NCBI RefSeq assembly: GCF_001431645.1
Contig: NZ_LLXU01000076.1
Coordinates: 85,531-149,530 of the forward strand
Direction: 5' to 3'
DNA: 64,000 nucleotides
DNA from: Stenotrophomonas panacihumi
GTDB taxonomy: Bacteria; Pseudomonadota; Gammaproteobacteria; Xanthomonadales; Xanthomonadaceae
Each line of letters begins with the position of its first letter. Within the stretch, counting starts at the first letter, position 1. Below the pieces are notes generated by a model. That model worked only from the letters and a program-made list of their open reading frames with translations. It made no database searches and had not been told where the DNA came from. Shown here piece by piece: positions 43,401 to 52,400 of the stretch. Made by a program: the position numbers and the translations under genes.

Positions 43401-46400
43401 TCCGCGGCATCGATGCCGGCGACCGCCTGCGCCTGGCCACCGCGCTGGAGAACATCGGCGGCGGCAGCGCGTATGACGTCAGCACCGACATCACCTTGCC
43501 GGCCGGCGTGCAGTTCGTCGGCGGCAGCCTGGCCAGCGCCAACCTGCTGGTGTATCGCGGCGACGGCACGCAGATGGTGCTGGGCGTGGATTTCACGGTG
43601 AACGGCAACACCATCGAGTTCATCGACCACGGCGGCACCGGCGCGCTCGCCGCCGGCCGTCCTGGCTCGGCGGCCGACGCCAGCGGCGCCAACCTGGTGG
43701 TGGTGACCTACGATGTCGTCGTCTCGGACATCGTCGCCGCCTCGGCCACGATGCAGAGCGCGGCCACCCTCACCCGCTATGCCAGCGTGGAAGGCGGCGC
43801 GAACTTCACCCAGGGCAACACCGAGCACGCCCTGCAGCAGGTGGCCGCGCCGACCATCGTGGTCAACTACGCGGGCGGCTCGCTGGACAACGGCGACTCC
43901 ACCGCCGCGCACACGCAGGGCAACGCGCTGGCGATCGGCGAAGCGATGACCTACGACATCGTGGTGACCCTGCCCGAGGGCAGCACGCAGTCGCTGCGCA
44001 TCCAGGACCTCATTCCCGACGGCTTGCGCCTGGACATGAGCTTCGGCAACGGCGCCGGCTACCAGTTGATCACCCTGGCCAGTGGCAGCGGCGCGCTGGC
44101 GGCGGATTTCAACGGCACGCTGGTGGTGTTCGCCGCCAACGGCATCGGCGGCACCATCGGCGACAACGGCGTGGACGGGCAGCTGGTCTTCAGCCGCGCG
44201 GACACCGGCGCGGACAACATCGCCAACAACAACAGCTTCGTGATCCGCGTGCGGCTGGTGGCCGACAACAACACCGGCAACCAGGACGGCCGCAACCTGG
44301 TCAATTCCGCCCAGCTGACCTACAGCGACCCGGACGGCGACACGCCCAACGGCACCGTGGCGCTGGACCGCACGGTGGACCGCAGCGGTGGCACGCCGAA
44401 CGTGATCGTGCGCGAACCCACGCTCGTCATCACCCAGGTCACCGACCAGCTGCCGCCGCTGGGCGTGGACGAGGCGGTGCCGGTCACCTTCCAGATCACC
44501 ATCCGCAACAACGGGGTCAGCAGCGACTACAACGCCTTCGACCTCGGCTTCAGCGACACCCTGCCCACGCAGATGGATGGCTACAGCATCCTCGGCGTGA
44601 CCTTCTCGGGCGGGGCCAGCGCCAGCAGCGGCACGCCCTTCATCATCGAGAACGGCGTGCTGCGCATCGCCAACGGGGTGAAGATCGACGTGCCGGCCGG
44701 CGGCAGCATCATCATCCGCGTCAACGGCACGGTGAACGACACCGCCGCCGGCTTGCCGAGCTTCCCCAACACCGCCACGGTGAGCTGGAGCAGCCTGGAT
44801 GGCGCGGTGGCCGGCGAACGCACCGGCGTGGATGGCCTGCTCAACAGCGGCGTGCTCAACGATTACCGCGCCGCCGCCACCATCAACGTGCCGGTGCTGC
44901 AGGGCATGTACATCTCGCGCGTGGGCGGCATGACGGACACCGCGCCGGCCGATCCCACCTACGGCGACTACGAGGACGTCGCGATCGGCGAGGTGGTGCG
45001 CTACCGCGTGGTCGGCGCCTTCGCGCAGGGCGTCACCGGCAGCATCGAGCTGCGCATCACCCTGGCGCCCGGGCTGGGCGTGGTCAACGACGGCACCCTG
45101 CGCATCGGCCTGATCGCCAACGGCAACGGGCTGTCCTCCGACCTCAACCTGGTCACCGGCGGCGCGCTGTACATCACCGGCAACGAGGACAGCGACCAGG
45201 CGCAGCCGCTGCAGGCGGACCTCGGGGGCGCACAGCTCACCGGCATCCTGGACATGTCCCGCGTCAGCTTCACCACCGACGGCAACGGCAACACCGTGCT
45301 GGTGATCAGCCTCGGAACGGTGACCAATGCGGATCTCGATGCGGACTTCGAGCTGTTCGCCATCGAATTCAACGCGCGCGTGCTCAACGTGGCCGCCAAT
45401 ACCGCGGGCGCCGCGCTGGCGGTATCGGCCAAAGAATACTCGGCCGGTACACAGGTCAGCCTGAGCGGCACGGTGTACGAGCGGATCAACGAGCCAGCCT
45501 TCTCCAACCTGGACAAGCGCGTCTACGACTTCAACCCGGCGCTGACAGCCACCACCGGCCGCGCCTCGGTGGACATCGGCTTCCTGCAGAGCGGCAACCA
45601 GCCGGCCTACGACGTCGTGCTCACCGACGCCTTCCCCGGCGGCAGCAACTACACCTTCACCGGCCTGACCATCGACGGGGTGACCTACGCGCCGGGCAAC
45701 CTGCCCGCCGGCGTCAGCGTCGATACCAGCAACGGCGTGACCGTGCGCTTCGACCAGCTCGATCCGGGCACGCGGGTGTCGGTGCGCTATGACGTCACCG
45801 TGCCCAACCAGGGCGCGGTAGCCAACAGCAACGCCACCCTCACCTGGACCAGCCTGCCGGACGACTTCACCAGCTGGGGCGGCTCCCCCGTGGGCGGCGC
45901 CGGCACCAGCAGCGGCGAGCGTACCGGCAGCGGTGGCTCGCCCAACACCTACATCCTGACCGAAGGGGCGGGCCTGGGCGTCATCAGCGGCACGTTGTGG
46001 AACGACACCTTCTCGGCGACCGGCAGTGCCGTCCCCGATGGTCCCGGCCTGGCCAACCAGGAGGTCACCCTCTACTGGGCTGGCGTGGACAACGTGCTGG
46101 GCACCGTGGACGACAAGGCCTTCATCGCCACCACCGACGCCAATGGCCGCTTCCAGTTCGGCGTGCTGCCTTCCGGGGTCTACCGCGTGGATGCGCCCAC
46201 CATCCCGCTGGTGTATCCGCAGCCGGTGGGCGAGCTGCATATCCGCATCGATTCGGACACGTCCACTCCGATCGGCCAGGTTGCCATCACCCTGGGCGAA
46301 GGCGCCACCGGCCAGGCCAATGCCGGTTACGTCCACCAGAACGTGGCGCCGGTGAACCAGGTGCCGGGGCGGCAGACCGGGCTGGAGGATGTGCTGCTTG

Positions 46401-49400
46401 CCCTGCCCGGCATCAGCGTCAGCGACATCGATGCCGGCAGCGGCAGCCTGGACGTGCTGCTCACCGTCGCCCACGGCACGCTTTCGCTTTCCGGCACGCC
46501 GGGCGGCGTCACCGTCACCGGCAGCGGTACCGCCAGCCTGCGCCTGACCGGCAGCATCACCGACCTCAACGCCGCGCTGGCAATGCTGCAGTACCTCGGC
46601 AACCAGGACTACAACGGCAACGACACCCTCACCATCACCACCAGTGACCAGGGCAACTTCGGCGACGCCGACGCCAATGGCACGCCCGGCCAGCCGAGCG
46701 ACGCGCTGATCGACGTGGACACCGTGGCGATCGTGCTGGATCCGGTGAATGACGCGCCGATTGGCGTGGACGACGTGTTCGTCGCGGTGGAAGCCGGCGG
46801 CGACGGCAACACCACGCCGGGCGTGGATCCGGCCGGCGACATGCTGGCCAACGACATCGACGTGGACATCGCCACCAACGGCGACAGCCTGAGCGTGACC
46901 CAGCTGCGCAACCAGAACACCGGCAACACCGCCGGCCCGCTGCCCGGCAATGCGCGCACCGCGCTGGTGGGCCAGTACGGCACGCTGTACTTCTACGGCG
47001 ACGGCGCGTTCGAGTACGTCGTGGACAACACCAACGCCGACGTGGAAGCGCTGCGTACCAGCAGCCAGCGGTTGTTCGAAACGTTCCTCTACGACGCGGT
47101 GGATACCGGCGGCCTGGGCACCTCGGCGGTGTTGACGATCGCCATCCACGGCGCCAACGACGCCCCCGTCGGCGTCAACGACCGTGGCGATGCGGTGGAG
47201 AAAGGCGGCGTGACCAACGGCAGCGGCGGCAGCGACGCCACCGGCAACGTGCTCGACAACGATACCGACGTGGACAGCGTGTTCAACGGCGAGACCCGGG
47301 CGGCCGCCTACGTGCGCCTGGGCGTGGAAACCGGCAGCGGCGCGTTCACCGCGATCGCCGCCGGCACCAACTCGACCAACGGTGCCGTCATCAATGGCAT
47401 CTACGGCACCTTGACGCTGGGCGCCGACGGCAGCTACCGCTACGTCGTCAATGACAACGACGCCGTCGTGCAGGCGCTGATGGCCGGCCAGGAACTGATC
47501 GAGCACTTCACCTATGCGGTACGCGACACGGACGGCCTGCTCGACCTCGCCCAGCTCGACATCCATGTCGCCGGCGCCAATGACAACCCGGTGGCGAGCG
47601 ACGACGTGGCCGACGCGCAGGCCGGCTCCACCGACGACGACACCCAGGAAAGCAACCCGAGCGGCAACGTGATCCTGCAGGTTTCGCGCCCGGGCGATCC
47701 GCTCGACGATGGCCACGACTACGACGTCGATGGCGGCGACCAGCCCAATACCCTGCTGCGCGTCATCGGCGCCGGCCAGGGCGGCGACGTGGCGGGGTTG
47801 CTGATCGACGTGGACCAGGCCAGCGGCGTGGAAACCACCATTGTCGGCCTGTACGGCACGCTGTATATCTCCGCCGATGGCTCCGCGCGCTACAACGTCA
47901 ACAGCAACAACCCCGACGTGCTCGCCCTCTCCGCCGGACAGACGCTGCAGGACGTGTTCACCTACGAGATCACCGACACCGCCGGCCTGACCGACCGCGC
48001 CAACATCACCATCACCGTGCACGGGGCCGACGACCCGCCGGTGGCGCAGGACGTGATCGACGTGGCGCAGGAGGCCGGCGGCGTCGCCAATGGCACGCCC
48101 GGCGAGAACCCCACCGGCGACGCGCTGCTCAACAGCTTCGACCCGGATGGCGACCCGATCTTCGTGGTGGACATCCGTACCGGCCTGGACCCGGCCGGCG
48201 GCACGCAAGGCATCGTCGGCCAGCGCCTGCGCGGCGAATACGGCTGGCTGACGATCCAGGACAACGGCGACTACCTCTACGAGGTCGACAACGACGACCC
48301 GCGCGTGGAAGCGCTGCGCACGCCGGCCAGCAACCTGCAGGACGTGTTCACCTTCACCATCGGCGATGGCACCAGCCGCTTCGACTCGGCCACCATCCGC
48401 ATCGTCATCCAGGGCCAGAACGACAACCCGGTCGCCAACCCCGACACCGCCGACGCCACCGAGGCCGGCGGCATCAACAACACCACCGCTGGCGTGGACC
48501 CCACCGGCAACGTGCTGCTCAACGACACCGACGTGGATGCCAACGACATCCGCAATGTCATCGGCGTCAGCACGAGTGGTGGCACCGCCGGCACCGTGGG
48601 CGCGGCGCTCACCGGCACTTACGGCAGCCTGGTGCTCAACGCCGACGGGCAGTACGTCTACCGCGTGGACAACACGCTCGCCGCGGTACAGGCGCTGCGT
48701 ACCTACGCGGACACCCTGACCGAGACCTTCAACTACGAAATCACCGACCGCAACGGCGCGCGCAGCACCGCGACGTTGGCGATTACCGTGCACGGCCAGA
48801 ACGACTTCCCCGTGCTCGTCGCCGACACCGCCACCGCGGTGGAAGCGGGCGGCGTCGCCAACGGCACGCCTGGCACCGACCCGGCCGGCAACGTGCTGGC
48901 CAACGACACCGACGTGGATGCCGGTGACACGCTGGTGGTGCGCGGCGTGCAGTTCGGCAGCACCCAGGTGCTGGCCGGGCAGTCGCTGGCGGGCAGCTAC
49001 GGCACGCTCACCGTCAATGCGGACGGCAGCTACACCTACGTCGTGGATAACAACAATGCCACCGTGCAGGCGCTGCGTACCAGCGCCAACACGCTGGTGG
49101 AGGTGTTCACCTACCAGGCCTCCGACCTCGCCGGCGCTACCCGCAACACGACCCTCACCATCACGATCCAGGGCGCCAACGACAACCCGGTGGCGAACGA
49201 CGACCTGGCGTTCGCCGTCGAGAAGGGCGGCGTCAACAATGGCGACAACGGCGTCGCCCCCGGTGGCAACCTGCTCACCAACGACCGCGATGTCGACGCC
49301 AACGACACCCGCACGCTGGACGGCATCCGCACCGGCAACGAGGCCGCGGGCGGCGCTTTCACCGCCGTGGGCGGCAGCGTGGTGGTCAGCGGCACCTACG

Positions 49401-52387
49401 GCGACCTCACGGTGAACCCGGATGGCACCTACACCTACGTGCTGCGCGATGGCGATGCCAACGTGCAGGCGCTGCTGCCGGGCCAGGTGGTCACCGAGCA
49501 GTTCACCTATCGCATCCATGACCTGGCCGGCGCGCAGGACGCCGCCACGCTGACCATCACCATCCTCGGCGCCAACGACGCCCCGACCGCCAGCAGCTTC
49601 CAGGAAACCGCCGTGGAAGCCGGCGGCGTGGACAACGCCAGCCCCGGGCTGGATCCGGCCGGCAGCCTGCTCGCCCACCTCGGCGACGTCGACGACGGCG
49701 CCGCCGCGCTGGTGGTCACCGCCTTCGGCAACGGCGCCGTGGATGGCACCGTCGGCCAGCGCCTGCAGGGCCTGTATGGCGAGCTGCTGCTCAACGCCGA
49801 CGGCACCTACCAGTATTTCGTCGACAACGACAACCCGGACGTGGAAGCCCTGCGCACCAACGGCGACCGCTTGTTCGACGGCTTCACCTACACCGTCACC
49901 GACCCGCATGGCGCCAGCGCCAGCGCGGTGATCCTGGTGGTCATCCACGGCCAGAACGACACGCCCGTGGCCAGCGACGACTTCGCCGACGCCTTCGAAG
50001 CCGGCGGCGACGACAACCGCACGCCGGGCGTGAATCCCACCGGCAACGTGTTGCTCAACGACAGCGATGTCGATGCCCCCGGCTATGGCGAAACGGCGAC
50101 CGTCACCGCCGTGCGCACGGGCGCCGAAAGCGGCAGCGGCACCGCCGGCACCGTGGGCGTGGAGCTGCGTGGTCTCTATGGCTGGCTGACCCTCAACGCC
50201 GACGGCAGCGCCCGCTACCGCCTGGACAACGACATGGCCGCCGTGCAGGCCCTGCGCGGGCCGGCTGACACGCTCGAGGAATTCTTCACCTACACGCATG
50301 CCGATGCCTCCGGCGCCACCGACGAGGCGACGATCACCGTGGTCATCCACGGCGCCAACGACGCCCCGGTGCCGGACGACGATGCCGCCACCGCGGTGGA
50401 AGCCGGCGGCGTGGACAACGCCACGCCGGGCGTGGACCCCACCGGCAACGTGCTCGACAACGACACCGACGTGGACGGCCCGCAGTACGGCGAACAGTTG
50501 TCGGTGGTGTCCTATCGCAGTGGCGTGGCCACCACGCTGGCCGGCAACGTGCTGGCCGGCCGCTACGGCCAGCTGGTCATCAACGCCGACGGCACGTTTC
50601 GCTACAGCGTGGACAACCTCAACGCCGCCGTGCAGGCCTTGCGCGGCCCCGGCGACCAGCTCAGCGAAAGCTTCGTCTACCAGATGCGCGATGCCGCCGG
50701 GCTGGTGCGTTCGGCCACGCTGGTGGTCACCATCGAAGGCCGCAACGACACCCCGAAAGACGCCGACGACGCGCTCGTGGCGGTGGAAGCCGGCGGCGAC
50801 GCCAACGCCACCCCGGGCGTGGATCCCTCGGCGAACGTGTTCGACAACGACGTCGACGTGGACGGCCCGCAGTACGGCGAGACCGCCACCGTCACCGCGG
50901 TGCGCACCGGCGCGGAAAACGAGGCCGGCACGGCGGGCAGCGTGGGCATGGAGCTGCGCGGCCTGTACGGCTGGCTGACGATCAACGCCGACGGCAGCAC
51001 GCACTACCGGCTCGACAACGACATGGCCGAGGTGCAGGCACTGCGTGGCCCCGACGACACCCTGCTCGACCGCTTCACCTACACCCACGCCGATACCGAC
51101 GGCGCCACCGACCAGGCCACGATCACCGTGCTGATCCGCGGCGCCAACGACGCGCCGGTGCCGCTGGACGATGCCGCCACCGCGATCGAGGCCGGCGGCG
51201 TGGCCAACACCACGCCGGGCGTGGACCCTGCCGGCAACGTGCTCGACAACGACAGCGACCCGGACGGCGCGCAGTACGGCGAGCAGTTGCAGGTGGTGGG
51301 CTATCAAGGCGCCGGCGGCAGCGTGGCCACCGGCGGCACGCTGGCCGGGTTGTATGGCCAGCTGGTGATCGACGCCGACGGCCACTACCGCTACGTCGTG
51401 GACAACGGCAATCCACTGGTGGAAGCACTGCGCACGCCGGACCAGCAACTGGTCGAACGCTTCACCTACCAGGTGCGCGATGCCGGCGGGCTGGTGCGCA
51501 GCGCCACGCTCACCCTCACCCTCCAGGGCGCCAACGACAACCCGGTGGCGCGCGACGACCAGGACGTGGCCATCGACCAGCTGCCCGCGCCGCAGGCCAC
51601 CGGCAACGTGCTGCCCAACGACAGCGACGTGGACGGCGGCGATGCGCTCAGCGTGATCGCGGTGCGCCCCGGCGCGGATGGCGCCGATGTCGCCGCCGGC
51701 CAGGCGCTTGCCGGCCGCTACGGCACGTTGGTGCTGCAGGCCGATGGCAGCTACCGCTACGACATCGACATGAACAACCCGGAGGTACTCGCCGCCGCCG
51801 GCCTGGGCCGCGTGCTCAGCGATGCCTTCACCTACACCATTACCGATCTGGCCGGCGCCACCAGCCAGGCGGTGCTGACGATCCAGCTCGACATCGCCGC
51901 GCCGTACATCCCGCCGGGCGGCAACGAGGACTACTTTTCGCGCTACGACGAAGCGCGCCCGTCCATCGGCACGCTGCCCGACGTGCAGCCGGCGGTGTTC
52001 GTCGGGCCAACGGTGGAACGACTGGCGCTGGAGCGCTCGCTGGCCGGCGACATCGACCCGGCCAGCGGCTGGCGCATCGACCCGGAACGCTACCGCGCCA
52101 GCAGCAGTATTGCCGCGGGCCTGGGCGGCGTGGGCGGGCAGTTCGTCGCCCGCGCGGTGGCCGAGAGCCGCGTGGCCAGTGCGATCGACCTGGCGCGTTT
52201 CAACGAACGCGAAGGACGCGCCAGCCTCTCCGCCGATGGCCTGCTGCCCACGCCCGGCCTGCAGGCGCTGACCCCGCATGGCCTGCTGCATGGCGATTTC
52301 GCGCCGCGCACTTCCGAACCGGCCGCTCGTGGCTTCTCGCGCCAGTTGCGCGGGGCCGCCGACGAGCGCCGCCTGCCCACGCCCTGA
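40421..52387 (+). CDS. Giant DUF4347/DUF11/VCBS surface adhesin
   Basis: A 3,988-residue protein, probably secreted and cell-surface or matrix associated. It has no Sec signal; residues 19-28 read LEPRLMFDGA, the N-terminal signature of DUF4347 proteins. DUF4347 spans about 80-240. DUF11-like beta-sandwich repeats fill about 240-1840, an SdrD-B-like domain (ISGTLWNDTF) about 1850-1965, a cadherin-like domain about 1985-2110, and 13 VCBS/cadherin-like repeats about 2110-3825 (each with a NDxP start, EAGG and NDxDVD motif). A non-repetitive 160-residue tail follows. No RTX nonapeptides are seen. Of the two adjacent ATGs, 40421 is better spaced from GGGGAAG. It heads the operon with TolC, adaptors and the M50 fusion. 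Confidence 0.9.
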   Translation: MDRTSATWHVLPRLHALALEPRLMFDGAAAAATDSQHHANANNAGHREATDARAESAVRPATQADAMPASATPSATRELLVIDSRLQGAELLAAAAAPDARVLMIHPGEDGLQAITQALSELGQVDSIQILSHGAPGSFQLGSRSIGADDASLAQAVGSWKGALAADADILLYGCRIGEGVEGQRLVQNLANWTGADVAASDDDTGAATAGGDWTLETHAGTIEHALAIDAGVLSHYASLLADAAPTVTLAGGGDVLIGDQFTFTATFTNPSSQEGYAPYIDLFLPATGRDGDDGATFVSATYLGQAVNAYVVTFDANGQATHPLQRDATGQAVVINAATYGMRAGDQLVVLQLPYASVGADQPAIAVQITAHVSNLADTAASNGSPDLGIVARGGFQYGNDSLNNPTNDPSLVQVGTSGIQVHPTVITLAQTVDAPEGKTATGENYGRELTVTATPAPGQTITNLVLEQDLPPEILVTGITPPAGGEVTQLVLADGRVVTGPSEIRILLAAGAYVAHYTVEVPSLSAPASVVVDFYVPQPDASGNAILDPNTGAPVTIDIAAATAGAEWVPLDPRDVGPDGTIDLSGTGQPTSFVAESIALYKQAQYSSDVGYPGPTPGDAFNYTLTLNLSDYYLFGISQIGQGNFVILDAVGDGQVLAGTPTMRVSLNGVDYTIALVTLTTNNPDGSTSVTFDVGLSLRNLFGNPGQLGGDIQDDGILQGATVVIINYTTIIAQAYTTPYPQSEINEGDTIGNDATLQASVLLDRINTSGYVATDHDAVSGSVPVSHVDMAVVAVNGGTVPANGELRPGDTVTFRLGYDLVTGDYENLVLTGYLPLPLFNVSGISWAQGNGSGEWNFGAGNSNGDPTVSVRSGAGNSVIFDFGNWAVNATSGSRIELVFTLTVGDQPFADLRQLTVLATSDQTTTIDQTHLQSAAAATIQSIAEPSLLVYHGVVSSTQGTITGTLGSWNAPGSTGAPFSGSVTDPLAVNGDIRGIDAGDRLRLATALENIGGGSAYDVSTDITLPAGVQFVGGSLASANLLVYRGDGTQMVLGVDFTVNGNTIEFIDHGGTGALAAGRPGSAADASGANLVVVTYDVVVSDIVAASATMQSAATLTRYASVEGGANFTQGNTEHALQQVAAPTIVVNYAGGSLDNGDSTAAHTQGNALAIGEAMTYDIVVTLPEGSTQSLRIQDLIPDGLRLDMSFGNGAGYQLITLASGSGALAADFNGTLVVFAANGIGGTIGDNGVDGQLVFSRADTGADNIANNNSFVIRVRLVADNNTGNQDGRNLVNSAQLTYSDPDGDTPNGTVALDRTVDRSGGTPNVIVREPTLVITQVTDQLPPLGVDEAVPVTFQITIRNNGVSSDYNAFDLGFSDTLPTQMDGYSILGVTFSGGASASSGTPFIIENGVLRIANGVKIDVPAGGSIIIRVNGTVNDTAAGLPSFPNTATVSWSSLDGAVAGERTGVDGLLNSGVLNDYRAAATINVPVLQGMYISRVGGMTDTAPADPTYGDYEDVAIGEVVRYRVVGAFAQGVTGSIELRITLAPGLGVVNDGTLRIGLIANGNGLSSDLNLVTGGALYITGNEDSDQAQPLQADLGGAQLTGILDMSRVSFTTDGNGNTVLVISLGTVTNADLDADFELFAIEFNARVLNVAANTAGAALAVSAKEYSAGTQVSLSGTVYERINEPAFSNLDKRVYDFNPALTATTGRASVDIGFLQSGNQPAYDVVLTDAFPGGSNYTFTGLTIDGVTYAPGNLPAGVSVDTSNGVTVRFDQLDPGTRVSVRYDVTVPNQGAVANSNATLTWTSLPDDFTSWGGSPVGGAGTSSGERTGSGGSPNTYILTEGAGLGVISGTLWNDTFSATGSAVPDGPGLANQEVTLYWAGVDNVLGTVDDKAFIATTDANGRFQFGVLPSGVYRVDAPTIPLVYPQPVGELHIRIDSDTSTPIGQVAITLGEGATGQANAGYVHQNVAPVNQVPGRQTGLEDVLLALPGISVSDIDAGSGSLDVLLTVAHGTLSLSGTPGGVTVTGSGTASLRLTGSITDLNAALAMLQYLGNQDYNGNDTLTITTSDQGNFGDADANGTPGQPSDALIDVDTVAIVLDPVNDAPIGVDDVFVAVEAGGDGNTTPGVDPAGDMLANDIDVDIATNGDSLSVTQLRNQNTGNTAGPLPGNARTALVGQYGTLYFYGDGAFEYVVDNTNADVEALRTSSQRLFETFLYDAVDTGGLGTSAVLTIAIHGANDAPVGVNDRGDAVEKGGVTNGSGGSDATGNVLDNDTDVDSVFNGETRAAAYVRLGVETGSGAFTAIAAGTNSTNGAVINGIYGTLTLGADGSYRYVVNDNDAVVQALMAGQELIEHFTYAVRDTDGLLDLAQLDIHVAGANDNPVASDDVADAQAGSTDDDTQESNPSGNVILQVSRPGDPLDDGHDYDVDGGDQPNTLLRVIGAGQGGDVAGLLIDVDQASGVETTIVGLYGTLYISADGSARYNVNSNNPDVLALSAGQTLQDVFTYEITDTAGLTDRANITITVHGADDPPVAQDVIDVAQEAGGVANGTPGENPTGDALLNSFDPDGDPIFVVDIRTGLDPAGGTQGIVGQRLRGEYGWLTIQDNGDYLYEVDNDDPRVEALRTPASNLQDVFTFTIGDGTSRFDSATIRIVIQGQNDNPVANPDTADATEAGGINNTTAGVDPTGNVLLNDTDVDANDIRNVIGVSTSGGTAGTVGAALTGTYGSLVLNADGQYVYRVDNTLAAVQALRTYADTLTETFNYEITDRNGARSTATLAITVHGQNDFPVLVADTATAVEAGGVANGTPGTDPAGNVLANDTDVDAGDTLVVRGVQFGSTQVLAGQSLAGSYGTLTVNADGSYTYVVDNNNATVQALRTSANTLVEVFTYQASDLAGATRNTTLTITIQGANDNPVANDDLAFAVEKGGVNNGDNGVAPGGNLLTNDRDVDANDTRTLDGIRTGNEAAGGAFTAVGGSVVVSGTYGDLTVNPDGTYTYVLRDGDANVQALLPGQVVTEQFTYRIHDLAGAQDAATLTITILGANDAPTASSFQETAVEAGGVDNASPGLDPAGSLLAHLGDVDDGAAALVVTAFGNGAVDGTVGQRLQGLYGELLLNADGTYQYFVDNDNPDVEALRTNGDRLFDGFTYTVTDPHGASASAVILVVIHGQNDTPVASDDFADAFEAGGDDNRTPGVNPTGNVLLNDSDVDAPGYGETATVTAVRTGAESGSGTAGTVGVELRGLYGWLTLNADGSARYRLDNDMAAVQALRGPADTLEEFFTYTHADASGATDEATITVVIHGANDAPVPDDDAATAVEAGGVDNATPGVDPTGNVLDNDTDVDGPQYGEQLSVVSYRSGVATTLAGNVLAGRYGQLVINADGTFRYSVDNLNAAVQALRGPGDQLSESFVYQMRDAAGLVRSATLVVTIEGRNDTPKDADDALVAVEAGGDANATPGVDPSANVFDNDVDVDGPQYGETATVTAVRTGAENEAGTAGSVGMELRGLYGWLTINADGSTHYRLDNDMAEVQALRGPDDTLLDRFTYTHADTDGATDQATITVLIRGANDAPVPLDDAATAIEAGGVANTTPGVDPAGNVLDNDSDPDGAQYGEQLQVVGYQGAGGSVATGGTLAGLYGQLVIDADGHYRYVVDNGNPLVEALRTPDQQLVERFTYQVRDAGGLVRSATLTLTLQGANDNPVARDDQDVAIDQLPAPQATGNVLPNDSDVDGGDALSVIAVRPGADGADVAAGQALAGRYGTLVLQADGSYRYDIDMNNPEVLAAAGLGRVLSDAFTYTITDLAGATSQAVLTIQLDIAAPYIPPGGNEDYFSRYDEARPSIGTLPDVQPAVFVGPTVERLALERSLAGDIDPASGWRIDPERYRASSSIAAGLGGVGGQFVARAVAESRVASAIDLARFNEREGRASLSADGLLPTPGLQALTPHGLLHGDFAPRTSEPAARGFSRQLRGAADERRLPTP
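46750..51900 (+). repeat. Thirteen tandem VCBS/cadherin-like repeat units
   Basis: Thirteen coding repeats of roughly 370-450 bases. Each starts near N-D-x-P and carries (D/E)AGG, (G)N(V)L(x)NDxDVD, YG(x)L and NADG(x)Y elements. Unit 3 is the most divergent (it has QAGSTDDD in place of EAGG). Units 9-12 are nearly a doubled pair. Confidence 0.88.
49955..51532 (+). repeat. Direct two-copy duplication of a 789-bp VCBS pair
   Basis: Bases 49955-50743 and 50744-51532 are two copies of a two-domain block, each exactly 789 bases (402 + 387), in frame. Both contain GETATVTAVRTGAE, ELRGLYGWLT, YRLDNDMA and YTHAD at matching offsets, followed by a NDAPVP-type domain with QYGEQL. Similarity between alternate units is higher than between neighbouring ones, showing a recent A-B to A-B-A-B duplication. 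Confidence 0.85.
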
Positions 52388-52400
52388 GACCCCGCTTCCC

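Noticed and set aside
43900..44000. RTX calcium-binding nonapeptides in the giant protein
   Set aside because: Gly/Asp/Asn-rich stretches occur, but no tandem GGxGxDxUx units were found, so it was not called an RTX adhesin.
46750..51900. Possible CRISPR or mobile repeat array
   Set aside because: The repeats are 370-450 bases, in frame, and encode VCBS domains; no short direct repeats with unique spacers are present.
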